Assembly: GCA_947629915.1 (NCBI GenBank)
Contig: CANRFN010000004.1
Coordinates: forward strand, 47,525-111,524
Length of the DNA stretch: 64,000 nucleotides
Direction of reading: 5' to 3'
Source of the DNA: an uncultured Oscillospiraceae bacterium
GTDB taxonomy: Bacteria > Bacillota > Clostridia > Oscillospirales > Oscillospiraceae
Each line of letters starts with the position of its first letter. Position 1 is the stretch's first letter. Made by a program: the position numbers and the translations under genes. Shown in pieces: positions 9,824-18,697 of the stretch. The notes below the pieces were generated by a model. That model was not told where the DNA came from. It saw only the letters and a program-made list of their open reading frames with translations, and did no database searches.

Positions 9824-11224
9824 ATGGTATTTTCCACCCCCTATTTTCTGTTCCTGTACTTCTGCGCGGTGCTCTTGTTCTACTATATCACCCCGCTGAA
9901 GCTGCGCAACCTGGTTCTCCTGGTTCTGAATCTCATCTTCTACGGCTGGGGCGAGCCGGTGTATATCCTCATCATGTTCGCCTCCATCGGCATAGACTAC
10001 ACCCACGGCATGCTGGTGACCCGCTGCAAGGCAAAGGGCAACCTCCGCGGCGCCAAGATGGCGGTGGCCTCCTCCGTGATCTTCAACCTGGCCCTGCTGT
10101 TCTTCTTCAAGTACTGGGACTTCATCGCCGGCACATTGGAGGGCTTCGGGCTGCACTTCATGCCAAAGCTGGGGCTGAGCCTGCCCATCGGCATCTCCTT
10201 CTACACCTTCCAGACCATGAGCTACACCATCGATGTGTACCGGGGGCACGCCCGCACCCAGAAGAACATCATCACCTTCGGCACCTTCGTGACCCTGTTT
10301 CCCCAGCTCATCGCCGGCCCCATCATCAAGTACAAGGACCTGGATGCGCAGCTGGAGCACCGGGAGCACACGGTGGACAAGTTCGCCTCCGGCGTGCAGC
10401 GCTTCACCGTGGGCCTCTCCAAGAAGGTGCTGCTGGCCAACGCCATCGGCCCTCTCTGGGACAACTACCTGGCCACGCCGGCCGCCGAGCTCACCACGGT
10501 GGGAGCCTGGCTGGGCATCCTGGCCTTCTCCTTCCAGCTCTACTTTGACTTCTCCGGCTACTCGGACATGGCCATCGGCCTCGGCCGGATGCTGGGCTTT
10601 GAGTTTCTGGAGAACTTCAACTACCCCTACCTCTCCAAGTCCGCCACCGAGTTCTGGCGGAGGTGGCACATCTCCCTGGGCTCCTGGTTCCGGGAGTACC
10701 TGTACTTCCCCCTGGGCGGCAGCCGGGTGAAGACGGGCCGGATGATCTTCAACCTGCTGGTGGTCTGGGCGGCCACCGGCATCTGGCACGGCGCCAGCTG
10801 GAACTTCCTGCTCTGGGGCCTCTTCTACTTCGTGTGCCTGGTGGTGGAGAAGCTGTTCCTGCTCAAGCACATCCAGAAGCTGCCGGGCTGGCTCTCTCAC
10901 ATCTACGCCCTCTTCCTGGTGCTCATCGGCTGGACCATCTTCGCCGTGGAGGATCTGGGCCACATGGGCGAGTATTTCAAGGCCATGTTCGGCATGGGCG
11001 CCGGCCTCATCAACAGCAGCACAGTCTATTATCTCCTGAACTACCTGCCCATTCTCATCATCGCGGTGATCGCCTCCACGCCTCTGGCCAAGAACCTCTG
11101 GCAGAAGCTGCCGGATACCGCCCGCAAGGTGGCACTGCCGGTGTGCCTGATGCTGGGCCTCGTGATGTCCACCGCATACCTCGTGGACGGAACATACAAT
11201 CCCTTCCTCTACTTCCGCTTCTAA
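9824..11224 (+). CDS. MBOAT-family membrane O-acyltransferase (AlgI/DltB-like)
   Basis: A 466-residue polytopic membrane protein of the MBOAT family, which moves acyl groups (usually acetyl) across the membrane onto extracellular polymers. Diagnostic segments are RRWHISLGSWFREYLYFPLGGSR near residues 285-307 and ATGIWHGASWNFLLWGLFYF near 322-341, containing the catalytic His. The ATG at 9824 follows GAGGTGACA. It is 12 bp upstream of a DHHW protein, as in alginate-type acetylation modules. The acceptor polymer is not identifiable here. Confidence 0.93.
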   Translation: MVFSTPYFLFLYFCAVLLFYYITPLKLRNLVLLVLNLIFYGWGEPVYILIMFASIGIDYTHGMLVTRCKAKGNLRGAKMAVASSVIFNLALLFFFKYWDFIAGTLEGFGLHFMPKLGLSLPIGISFYTFQTMSYTIDVYRGHARTQKNIITFGTFVTLFPQLIAGPIIKYKDLDAQLEHREHTVDKFASGVQRFTVGLSKKVLLANAIGPLWDNYLATPAAELTTVGAWLGILAFSFQLYFDFSGYSDMAIGLGRMLGFEFLENFNYPYLSKSATEFWRRWHISLGSWFREYLYFPLGGSRVKTGRMIFNLLVVWAATGIWHGASWNFLLWGLFYFVCLVVEKLFLLKHIQKLPGWLSHIYALFLVLIGWTIFAVEDLGHMGEYFKAMFGMGAGLINSSTVYYLLNYLPILIIAVIASTPLAKNLWQKLPDTARKVALPVCLMLGLVMSTAYLVDGTYNPFLYFRF

Positions 11225-11236
11225 GGAGGTGCCGAC

Positions 11237-12439
11237 ATGAAACAGGACAACAACAAGAAGTACAACCTCTTCATCACGGTGCTCTTCTGCGCCTTCATTT
11301 TCGGCTTCGGCATCGCCCTGCTGCTCCACATGGCGAACCCCACGGATTTCTCCGAGCAGGAGAACCGGTACCTGCAGCAGGCCCCGGAGTTTAAGCTGGG
11401 CACCCCGGACTGGAAGGGCTTCACCGAGGGCCGGGACTTCTGGAAGGGCGGCAACTTCTTCAGCGGCGAGTTCATGAGCAAGTTCGAGAAGTTCGTCACG
11501 GATCAGTTCCCCCTCCGGGATGAGTGGATCCAGCTGAAGGCCCTGGGCGAGCGGGCCCTGCTGAAAAAGGAGAACAACGGCGTCTACTACGGCACGGACA
11601 ACGAGACCCTCTTTGCCAAGTACACCGATCCCTCCCAGGAGGAGCTGCGCAAGCGCGTGGGCTACGTGAACACCCTGGGGGTGAACCTCATCGATGCCGG
11701 CGTCCCGGTGTTCTTCTCCCTGGTGCCGGACAAGAGCTATGTGTGGGCAGACCTCCTCCCGGACAACGCCCCGGATGTGGACACCGGCGCCATGAACGCG
11801 TCCGCCAAAGAGCTCACCCGCAACGCCTACTATTTCGACCTCTACGATGCCCTGGACGGCGCCGACTCCTACTACCGCACAGACCACCACTGGACGGTGA
11901 TGGGCGCCAAACGCGCCTACGACTCCCTGATGGAGCAGTTCATGATCCCCAACCCCGCAGAACCGGAGGGAGAGCCCCAGCTGGTCTCCGATGCCTTCTA
12001 CGGCACCACCTGGTCCTCCTGCGGCGCCGGCTGGATCCCGCCGGATGAGATGCATATCTGGGTGCCGGAGGGCGGCCCCCACGGCACCATCACGGTAACC
12101 GGATACCCCGAGGGCAAGCCCATCGAGACCCCCATGTACAACCTAGACAAACTGCAGGTGAAGGACAAGTACGCCATGTACCTCGGCGGCAACCAGCCCC
12201 TCTGCGTGCTCCGCAACAGCGAGGGCAGCGGCAAGATCCTGGTGGTCCGGGACTCCTATTCAGACTCCCTGGCCCCCTTCCTGGCCCTGCAGTTCCAGGA
12301 GGTACACCTCTGGGACCTGCGGTACAACAACATGTCCCTGAAGCAGTACGTCCAGGACAACGGCATCCAGTATGTGCTAGTGCTGTACTCCGCGTCCAAC
12401 TTCTCCACCGACATGAACCTCTCCAAGCTGGCCCGCTGA
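11237..12439 (+). CDS. DHHW-family protein, AlgX/AlgJ-like SGNH acetyltransferase partner
   Basis: A 400-residue protein with one N-terminal membrane anchor (about residues 10-32) and a large extracellular domain. It contains the eponymous Asp-His-His-Trp in YRTDHHWTVMG (about residue 216) and a later RDSYSDS segment that would supply the serine of an SGNH-like triad. In alginate and related systems such proteins accept acetyl groups from the MBOAT partner and hand them to the polysaccharide. It is cotranscribed with the MBOAT gene and ends in a strong terminator. Confidence 0.88.
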   Translation: MKQDNNKKYNLFITVLFCAFIFGFGIALLLHMANPTDFSEQENRYLQQAPEFKLGTPDWKGFTEGRDFWKGGNFFSGEFMSKFEKFVTDQFPLRDEWIQLKALGERALLKKENNGVYYGTDNETLFAKYTDPSQEELRKRVGYVNTLGVNLIDAGVPVFFSLVPDKSYVWADLLPDNAPDVDTGAMNASAKELTRNAYYFDLYDALDGADSYYRTDHHWTVMGAKRAYDSLMEQFMIPNPAEPEGEPQLVSDAFYGTTWSSCGAGWIPPDEMHIWVPEGGPHGTITVTGYPEGKPIETPMYNLDKLQVKDKYAMYLGGNQPLCVLRNSEGSGKILVVRDSYSDSLAPFLALQFQEVHLWDLRYNNMSLKQYVQDNGIQYVLVLYSASNFSTDMNLSKLAR

Positions 12440-12455
12440 ACGGCAAAAACGAGAA

Positions 12456-12500
12456 CAGCCCCGCCAGACCGGAATCCGGTCTGGCGGGGCTGTTTTGTTC
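12456..12500 (+). terminator. Strong terminator after the DHHW gene
   Basis: A 17-bp near-perfect stem (12456-12472 with 12476-12492), 3-nt loop, followed by TTTTGTTCTGTTT. Confidence 0.92.
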
Positions 12501-12523
12501 TGTTTGGCCCTTCTGAAATGGGA

Positions 12524-12991
12524 TCAGACGGCGATCCACCAGAGACGCCGTACCGGTCTATCACGGTGGCGCCGCACTCATTCCACGGATAGGGGTGCAT
12601 CTCCTCCAGCACAACGCCGCCCTCCCGCAGGACGTCCAAGGCGTTGCGCACCGCCACCACGGACCCCAGCTCAAAGGCGTTGAATGTCATGGTCTCCCAG
12701 CGCATCTGGTGGATGGCCGCCACATCGTACGGCCGCTTCGCCTCCGCCAGGGCTATGATCCCCTCGCCGTTCAAAGTCCTCCCAGGGCCGAAAGCTGCGG
12801 GTGAAGTCCGTCATGGCGCCCCAAAAGCCAGCAAACGAGCCGTCCTCCCCCCGGGCGCAGAGGTGCGCGATCTCCGGGAATCGGGCATTTGCCTCACTCC
12901 ACAGCCTCTGGAGGAAGCCCTCTTCCTCGTCCGTGCTGCCCTCCATGCCAATCACCGCAAAGCGCGGCTTTACAACCTGTACCACCGCCAC
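12524..12991 (-). pseudogene. Composite remnant: GyrI-like domain joined to a VOC-like C-terminal fragment
   Basis: Read on the minus strand from a GTG at 12991, a GyrI-like small-molecule-binding domain begins (KPRFAVIGMEGSTDEEEGF, then GFWGAMTDFTRSFRPWEDF) and stops abruptly near 12760. In a different frame, from about 12770, follows a PhnB/VOC-like C-terminal half (VLREGGVVLEEMHPYPWNE, then CGATVIDRYGV). A second single-base shift near 12542 breaks the last codons; restoring one base gives GVSWWIAV and a stop at 12524-12526. So two truncated genes are fused by a deletion and frameshifted. Neither half should work. The VOC assignment is by pattern only. Confidence 0.65.
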
Positions 12992-13020
12992 AGAATCCCC
13001 TCTCTCTTCCCCCGCAAGGC

Positions 13021-13740
13021 TCACGCCCGCTGATAGGTGGCCATGTCCGAAAACGTCATGTACTCCGCTGCAGCCAGTGACGTCTCAAAGGAGATGCCGC
13101 CCATTGCCCGGCAGTCCTCCACGGCGGCCCGCAGCGCGTCCAGCTGCCCGCCGGTGTACCCGTTGGGCCGGAGGTACCCCAGGGTGACGTGGGGTGTAAG
13201 GGGATAGCCGAGAGGGCGGAGCCGCTCAAACAGCGCGTAGCTCGCCATCAGCAGCCGACAGCTCTCCTCATCCGCCGGCTCGAAGCCAAGGACCAGGCTG
13301 GTGGCGGCCATGCAGTAGACGCCGGTGGAGCGCAGGCGAACGTTCTCCCCGGTGGCCGCGATGCGCCCGGTGAGTGCCCTGGCCCCCTCCCGAACCGCCT
13401 CCACCCTCGCCGCGAGCTCCGGGGACGGCGCCCCGCTCTCCAGGTCATGAAGGGTGATGTGAAAGCTCTCCGCCGGAAGGGGCCGCGCAAGGCACCAGCC
13501 GGCGCGGTGGTATGCGGTGCGCTGGATTGCCTGGATACTCTGCTGCACCGCCTCCGGGAGCATCAGTACCACGGTATTCCCGGAGTAGGGCAGCAGCGCT
13601 CCGCCCGCCGCCACCTTGGCGCCCACACCTGGGCTCACCCGAAAGCCAGGGCCAAACTGGGGCTCATACACAAATCCCGTCCGGAGCCGAAATGCGTCCA
13701 GCGTCTCCAGCCGCTCCGGGATATCGAACAACTGATCCAT
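13021..13740 (-). CDS. 2H phosphoesterase / 2'-5' RNA ligase-like protein
   Basis: A 239-residue protein with the two H-x-T-x motifs of the 2H phosphoesterase fold: FHITLHDL near residue 113 and HVTLGYL near residue 196. The family cleaves or joins 2'-5' or cyclic phosphodiester bonds in RNA or nucleotides. I chose the ATG at 13740 because AAGGAGAGG precedes it at ideal spacing; the frame stays open further upstream without a better start. It lies 164 bp after a YfcE-type phosphodiesterase gene on the same strand. Substrate unknown. Confidence 0.75.
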   Translation of the reverse strand: MDQLFDIPERLETLDAFRLRTGFVYEPQFGPGFRVSPGVGAKVAAGGALLPYSGNTVVLMLPEAVQQSIQAIQRTAYHRAGWCLARPLPAESFHITLHDLESGAPSPELAARVEAVREGARALTGRIAATGENVRLRSTGVYCMAATSLVLGFEPADEESCRLLMASYALFERLRPLGYPLTPHVTLGYLRPNGYTGGQLDALRAAVEDCRAMGGISFETSLAAAEYMTFSDMATYQRA

Positions 13741-13904
13741 GCCGTACCTCTCCTTCATCAGAATATCGTAGCTGTGGGGGACCGCCTGAAAATGGCCGTA
13801 AAAGGTTTTGGTGATCCTGTGCGGCACATTCTCTTGGCGCTGGAACAGAAAGCGCCCTGCGCACGGTCTGCAGCAGGGCGATTTCATTCTGTTATATGCT
13901 CCGG

Positions 13905-14471
13905 CTACCGGTCTTCCCTGTCCCCCGGCAGCATCCACGTCCGAAAGACGGCACCGTCCTCCAGCCGCTTCCAGAGGAACTGCTCCTCGTCCAGCACCAG
14001 GTAGCTCCGGTCTGAGCCGCCCTTGGGCATGGAGACGGAGCCCGGGTTGATGCAGTAGATGCCGTCCTGGACCTCCCAGCTCGGCACATGGGTGTGGCCG
14101 TAGAGGAGCACGCTGCCCCTCTGCAGGGGCGGCAGGGTGTCCGGGTTGAAGTGGTGGCCGTGGGTGGCAAAGAGCAGCCGGGTGCCCTCGGATAAGAGCG
14201 CATAGTCCGCCAAGATGGGGATCTCCAGCATCATCTGGTCCACCTCGCTGTCGCAATTGCCGCGGACGCAGAAGAGCTTCTCCCCCACGCCGTTCAGCTG
14301 GGTCGCCACGGCCTTGGGGTTGTAGTCCGGCGGGATGTCATTGCGGGGCCCGTGATACAGCAGGTCCCCCAACAGCAGGATTCGGTCTGCCCCCTCCCGG
14401 GCAAAGGCGTCCAGCAGCCTTTTGCAGCAGTCTGCCGCGCCGTGGATGTCCGATGCGATGAGCCATTTCAT
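13905..14471 (-). CDS. yfcE: YfcE/MJ0936-type metallophosphodiesterase
   Basis: A 188-residue calcineurin-like phosphoesterase. Metal ligands are seen in order: SDIHG (residues 7-11), LLGDLLYHGP, RGNCD, FATHGHHF and YGHTHVPSW, as in the YfcE group that hydrolyses phosphodiesters in vitro. It ends with INPGSVSMPKGG, also typical. It starts inside the end of the preceding stalk-domain gene by a 4-bp ATGA overlap, so the two are coupled. Physiological substrate not known. Confidence 0.88.
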   Translation of the reverse strand: MKWLIASDIHGAADCCKRLLDAFAREGADRILLLGDLLYHGPRNDIPPDYNPKAVATQLNGVGEKLFCVRGNCDSEVDQMMLEIPILADYALLSEGTRLLFATHGHHFNPDTLPPLQRGSVLLYGHTHVPSWEVQDGIYCINPGSVSMPKGGSDRSYLVLDEEQFLWKRLEDGAVFRTWMLPGDREDR

Positions 14472-15757
14472 GGGGCGTGCTCTCCTCTCTGGGCGTCAAC
14501 CGCCCCGGGGGCTGCGGAGCTCAGGGGCTCCGGCTCGGGCGCAGGCGCGGGCTCCTCCACCAACGGTGGCATCTCCGCCAGCCGCGCCGCTGTGGCGGAC
14601 ACCAGCTCGTTCCGGTTGGCGTCCAGCACGCTCTGAGCGGAGAGCATCAAAGTGAGGCCATTGGCATCGCAGGCGATCTCCACCCGGTTCACCACGTCCT
14701 CCTGAAGCTCCCGCACCAGAGAGACGGTGGACTGGAACCCGGCGCTGGTGAGGTCCGGGGTCCAGAGCACATAGCCGGCCTCCTCAAGGGCGGTCTTCTT
14801 CTCCGGGGTGAGGTGGTCTGTGGTGACGGTGAGCACGGTACACTTCGCCGCAGCGGCCAGGATCTGCCGCCCCTCCTCCGCCTGATCCAGACACGCCTCC
14901 GCCGTCTCCCCCTCCAGCACCAGGCCAAACCAATGGCCGGTGGCGGCTAGGCGGCGCACCAGGGCATCGTTTTGGGACAGCTCCTGCGGGGTGAAGAGGA
15001 ACAGGGCCCGCTGTTTCATGTCCTCCAGGATGCCGGCGATCCGGTCTGCCAGGGGGCCCATGCGGAAGGCCAGGCTCAGTGTGGCGCCGGTGCCCGGGGG
15101 ATCCGTAGGCACCACAGAGGGCGTGGGCTCGGAGGTCTCCGGCGCCGGGGTCCGGGTGGGCCGCGGCGTTGCGGCCTGTGTGGGGTTGGTCTGGGGATTG
15201 ATATACTCCAGGTAGCGGCGGGCGTTGTTCTTCAAGAGGCCCTCTGCGGCATCCACAAAGCTGGCGTCCGATAGCCAGGCGGCGTTATTTCTCACCCGCA
15301 CCAAAGTGCCGTACTCTGTGCGGATCACGGAGTATGTGATGGTGGTAAAGTAGTTGCAGATCCAGTCGATGGGGAGGTAAACCACCGAGTTTCGCACGAT
15401 GGCCCGGATGTCCAGCAGATCCCCGTTGATGTCGTAGGCGGTGTTGGTGGTGGGGTCAAAATAGATGCCCAGCTGTCCGCCTGTCACCATGACGGTCCTC
15501 TGGGAAGCGCTGTACTTGGCGTTCACTCCCAGGTCAACGCCGGTCACCGCACTGGACAGCATGGTGTACGGCACGTAGAGCACACTGTCCACCACCATGG
15601 GGATGCTGCCGCCGGTCATCTTCATGATGTCCACCACGCTGTCGTTCACCGCCATCAGGAAGATCTGCGGGGTGGAGCTGGCGTAGGAGGTGCCAAAGCC
15701 CAGGAGCAGCGCCGCCAGCAGCAGGACGGCACAGATCATACGATTCACTTTCCGCAA
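14468..15757 (-). CDS. Exported protein with stalk (copper amine oxidase N-like) domain
   Basis: About 429 residues. A signal sequence (MRKVNRMICAVLLLAALLLGF) is followed, near residues 25-155, by a domain resembling the copper-amine-oxidase N-terminal/stalk domain: VVDSVLYVPYTML, YSASQRTVMVTGG and VVYLPIDWICNYF. A Thr/Pro-rich linker and a C-terminal region (about 210-390) with a weak polysaccharide-deacetylase-like look (FRMGPLADRIAGILEDM, ATGHWFGLVLEGE) follow, but its metal ligands are not evident. I prefer a TTG start at 15757, eight bases after GGGAGG; an in-frame GTG lies at 15766. It lies 18 bp after cinA. Confidence 0.65.
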   Translation of the reverse strand: MRKVNRMICAVLLLAALLLGFGTSYASSTPQIFLMAVNDSVVDIMKMTGGSIPMVVDSVLYVPYTMLSSAVTGVDLGVNAKYSASQRTVMVTGGQLGIYFDPTTNTAYDINGDLLDIRAIVRNSVVYLPIDWICNYFTTITYSVIRTEYGTLVRVRNNAAWLSDASFVDAAEGLLKNNARRYLEYINPQTNPTQAATPRPTRTPAPETSEPTPSVVPTDPPGTGATLSLAFRMGPLADRIAGILEDMKQRALFLFTPQELSQNDALVRRLAATGHWFGLVLEGETAEACLDQAEEGRQILAAAAKCTVLTVTTDHLTPEKKTALEEAGYVLWTPDLTSAGFQSTVSLVRELQEDVVNRVEIACDANGLTLMLSAQSVLDANRNELVSATAARLAEMPPLVEEPAPAPEPEPLSSAAPGAVDAQRGEHAP

Positions 15758-15775
15758 GCGGCACACCTCCCAAGA

Positions 15776-17038
15776 TCAGTTCTGGACGGGATGGTCCATG
15801 AGGTAGAGGCGGATCATGTCAAAGGCGTGGTGGGCTGCGTGCTGCCGCACCCGGTCCCGCCGGTTGGCCGTCCCGGCCAGGTGGAGTTCCCGGACCTCGT
15901 CCGCATCGGCGGCACTGAGGCCCACGTACACCAGCCCCACCGGGTTGCCCCGGTCATCGCTGTCTGGCCCGGCCACCCCGGTGACGGACACCGCGATGTC
16001 GCAGCCCAGGACCCGGCGGGCACCGGCTGCCATGGCCCGGGCCACCTCGGCACAGACGGCGCCCTTCTCCTCCAGGAGATCCGCCGGCACGCCCAGTACG
16101 TTGTGCTTTACTTCGTTGGTATAGCTCACGATGCCGCCCTTCAGAACGGCGGAGGAGCCCGGGAGATCCGTGATCCGCTTGGCGATGAGGCCGCCGGTAC
16201 AGCTCTCGGCGGTGCCCATGGTGAGGCCTCTGGCCTTCAGCTCCCGGAGCACCACCTCTTCCAGCCCGGAGACGTCCACACCGTAGATCTTGGTGCCCAG
16301 GATCTCCCGCACCTCGGCCTCCACCGGGTCGATCATAGCCTGGGCGGTGTCCTGGTCTGCGGCCTTGGCGGTGATGCGCAGCTCCATCTCCCCCTCTTTG
16401 CAGTATGGGGCCAGGGTAGGATTGGTGAGGGCGTTCATCTTGTCCCGGAGGAGATACTCCACCTCTGCCTCGCCGGAGCCGAACACCTTCAGCGTTCTGG
16501 AGCAGATCACGCCCTCACTGAGCTGGGCCAGCCAGGGGATCGCTCGCTCCCGGAACATGGGGATGCACTCGGATGGCGGACCGGGCAGCATCACCACATA
16601 GTTGTCCCCCGCCTGGAAGGCACAGCCGGGAGCGGTACCCCAGTCGTTGTCCAGCACGGTGCAGCCCTCCGGCAGCATGGCCTGCTGCAGGTTGTTCTCC
16701 GTCATGGTGCGGCCGATGCGCTGGAAGAAGGCCTTGATCCGCTCCGCGCTCTGGGGGTGGAACACCAGCTTCTTGCCGAAGGCCTCCGCCAGGACGACTT
16801 TTGTGAGGTCATCGCAGGTGGGGCCCAGGCCGCCGGTGGTGATGATCACATCCGCCCGCTGCCGGGCCAGGGCCACAGCGGCCTTCATCCGGGCGGGGTT
16901 GTCCCCCACCACAGTGTGGTAGTAGACGTTGAGGCCCAGGGCGGTGAGCATCTCGCTGATGTCCCGGGCGTCTGTATTCACAATGCTGCCCAGAAGGAGT
17001 TCCGTCCCCACAGACAGCAGTTCTACGGTATGGCTCAT
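15776..17038 (-). CDS. cinA: CinA-family protein with NMN amidohydrolase (PncC-like) domain
   Basis: A 420-residue CinA protein with both usual domains. The N-terminal MoaB/MogA-like part has GTELLLGSIVNTDA and ITTGGLGPTCDDLTK. The C-terminal part has the amidohydrolase signature TAESCTGGLIAKRITDLPGSS and SVTGVAGPDSDDRGNPVGLVYVGL. In bacteria this pair links ADP-ribose pyrophosphatase activity with recycling of nicotinamide mononucleotide. It heads the minus-strand cluster running to 13.0 kb. Length and motifs are normal. Confidence 0.93.
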   Translation of the reverse strand: MSHTVELLSVGTELLLGSIVNTDARDISEMLTALGLNVYYHTVVGDNPARMKAAVALARQRADVIITTGGLGPTCDDLTKVVLAEAFGKKLVFHPQSAERIKAFFQRIGRTMTENNLQQAMLPEGCTVLDNDWGTAPGCAFQAGDNYVVMLPGPPSECIPMFRERAIPWLAQLSEGVICSRTLKVFGSGEAEVEYLLRDKMNALTNPTLAPYCKEGEMELRITAKAADQDTAQAMIDPVEAEVREILGTKIYGVDVSGLEEVVLRELKARGLTMGTAESCTGGLIAKRITDLPGSSAVLKGGIVSYTNEVKHNVLGVPADLLEEKGAVCAEVARAMAAGARRVLGCDIAVSVTGVAGPDSDDRGNPVGLVYVGLSAADADEVRELHLAGTANRRDRVRQHAAHHAFDMIRLYLMDHPVQN

Positions 17039-17297
17039 ATTGCTCCTCTCTCTGCAGCCGCAGCTGCAGCAAGCCAGAAGTTCCTGTGAGGACAGCTAGG
17101 AAAAGGACTCCCGGCATCCCACATGGTGCCATTTTACCACACCCGCCCAGTGGAGACAACGTTTTTTTCTATGAACGGCGGCCGGAAAGTTTCGCGGACC
17201 TCGCATTTTCCCATTGACAGCGGCCTCTTCATCCGCTAAAATACCCGCTGGGAAGAGGTTTTCCCCGGCAGCCCCGTCTGGGACCTCTCCCCGCCAT

Positions 17298-17374
17298 GTC
17301 TGCGTAGCTCAGTTGGATAGAGCGACCGCCTCCTAAGCGGTAGGCCGGGTGTTCGAGTCACCTCGCGGACGCCA
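17298..17374 (+). tRNA. tRNA-Arg (anticodon CCT)
   Basis: A 77-nt cloverleaf with encoded CCA. The acceptor stem pairs GTCTGCG with CGCGGAC (one G-U). The D arm holds AGCTCAGTTGGATAGAGC, the anticodon loop CTCCTAA lies on a perfect ACCGC/GCGGT stem, and the T loop contains TTCGAGT. Anticodon CCT reads AGG. A terminator begins three bases later. The AT-rich island starts directly downstream, a common place for integration. Confidence 0.96.
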
Positions 17375-17376
17375 AA

Positions 17377-17416
17377 AGCCCTCTCAGACGAATGAATCGT
17401 CTGAGAGGGCTCTTTT
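17377..17416 (+). terminator. Terminator of tRNA-Arg
   Basis: A perfect 15-bp stem (17377-17391 with 17397-17411), 5-nt loop, followed by CTTTTC. It also separates the tRNA from the convergent island genes. Confidence 0.9.
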
Positions 17417-17448
17417 CATCGTTCGCGCCGGAGCAATCGCTTGTCCTG

Positions 17449-18048
17449 TCAGCGGATTCTGATCTCCTTTTCCGTTGGGAAGTCTGTCAGATGAATCCAC
17501 AATGGCTCTGGTGCAGCCAAGTTCCAGACGGATCCATCCATGTAGGTTCGAAAAATGCGATATGCGAGATGCACCACCCCAGTCTCACCAGGCCGTACTG
17601 CGAAGCCATTCTTACCGCTAGATGCATCCAACCAAGGATTAGATACATTCATTAATTCAGCATCGCAGTAGGTTTGAAAAGAATAGCCATGCAGCGGTAA
17701 CTCGAAAAAGAACATTTTGAGGTCTTCATCGCTAGCATTTGAAATCAAAATAGTGATATCAGCAATTACATCCGACACCTGCTCTGCTCCAGACCACAGT
17801 TCGCAGTCATACTTGCGCAAAAAGTCCGTCAGACTTAGAAATTCAGCAGAAGAAGCGGTAATGCTGCAATTCTTGTGCTGCAGTTCGCTGCTAACAAAAT
17901 CATCCCCATACTCAACCGTTTCTCCAATCTGATACTCCTGCGTCACAGTCCCAAATTGTTCCCTGCAATACGCATTCAGAGAATCAAAGCGTATCCACCA
18001 TCCTGCACACAGAGCTAGTACCATTATGATTATCGGAATCCGTCGCAT
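17449..18048 (-). CDS. Membrane-anchored hypothetical protein, last gene of ABC exporter operon
   Basis: A 199-residue protein: an N-terminal hydrophobic segment (residues 4-18) followed by a soluble region rich in acidic and aromatic residues, including an FELPLHGYSFQTYCDAELM stretch. No family recognised. The ATG at 18048 follows GGGAGAG. It starts inside the 3' end of the ABC ATPase gene (65-bp overlap), which ties it to that operon. Topology is like the 234-residue protein at 20.4-21.2 kb, so both may be extracytoplasmic partners of the exporter. Base composition is AT-rich compared with the flanking chromosome. Confidence 0.6.
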   Translation of the reverse strand: MRRIPIIIMVLALCAGWWIRFDSLNAYCREQFGTVTQEYQIGETVEYGDDFVSSELQHKNCSITASSAEFLSLTDFLRKYDCELWSGAEQVSDVIADITILISNASDEDLKMFFFELPLHGYSFQTYCDAELMNVSNPWLDASSGKNGFAVRPGETGVVHLAYRIFRTYMDGSVWNLAAPEPLWIHLTDFPTEKEIRIR

Positions 18049-18697
18049 GATCTCTCCCTCTCTCTTCTCCCGCAAACATTCGGCCACTGTCAAAATCACA
18101 AATCACATCGCATAGGTCTTCCAGAAAACCCGCCTCATGGGATGCAGTTACAACGAGAGCGCCTCGATTCTTTTCTCTTTGGATCAGTTCCTTCACTTTG
18201 AGAATTCCATCGGAATCCAAAGCGTTTGTCGGCTCGTCCAGCAGGATTAAATCCGGCATTCCCATCAGTGCAGCAGCAATTCCAAGACGCTGTTTCATGC
18301 CAAGCGAGTATTTTCGATATGGCTTCTGGTTTTCGGGGTCCAATCCCACATCCCGCATACATTCCTTCAGATCTACTCTTCCACTTGTATCAGAGAGCTC
18401 CAATAGGAGCTCCAGGTTTCTTAGACCGGTATATTGATCCAAAAACGCTGGCTTTTCGATCAGAACGCCGATCCGCGGTGGAAACGAAATATCCTTTCCC
18501 AGTACCTTTTGATCAACCGTTACCATTCCTGATGTCGAACGAATCAGTCCTGCGATTAACCGAAGGAACATTGTTTTGCCGGAACCGTTATATCCGCGTA
18601 AGCCATAGATTTTGCCGGAAGAGAAACTTATGGTAATATCTTTGAGAACTTCAGCAGAACCAATTCTTTTGCTAACATGATTTACCTCTATAATCAT
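17984..18697 (-). CDS. ABC transporter ATP-binding protein (exporter type)
   Basis: A 237-residue nucleotide-binding subunit. Walker A is GYNGSGKTMFLRL (about residues 36-48), signature YSLGMKQRLGIA, Walker B LILLDEPTNALD and the switch His in TASHEAG. The Walker A begins G-Y-N rather than the usual G-x-N/S of closely related drug ATPases, but all catalytic residues are there. It overlaps the upstream permease gene by 4 bp (ATGA) and the next gene by 65 bp. The two permeases upstream make it an ABC-2-type exporter of peptide or lipid substrates. Substrate unknown. Confidence 0.88.
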   Translation of the reverse strand: MIIEVNHVSKRIGSAEVLKDITISFSSGKIYGLRGYNGSGKTMFLRLIAGLIRSTSGMVTVDQKVLGKDISFPPRIGVLIEKPAFLDQYTGLRNLELLLELSDTSGRVDLKECMRDVGLDPENQKPYRKYSLGMKQRLGIAAALMGMPDLILLDEPTNALDSDGILKVKELIQREKNRGALVVTASHEAGFLEDLCDVICDFDSGRMFAGEERGRDHATDSDNHNGTSSVCRMVDTL

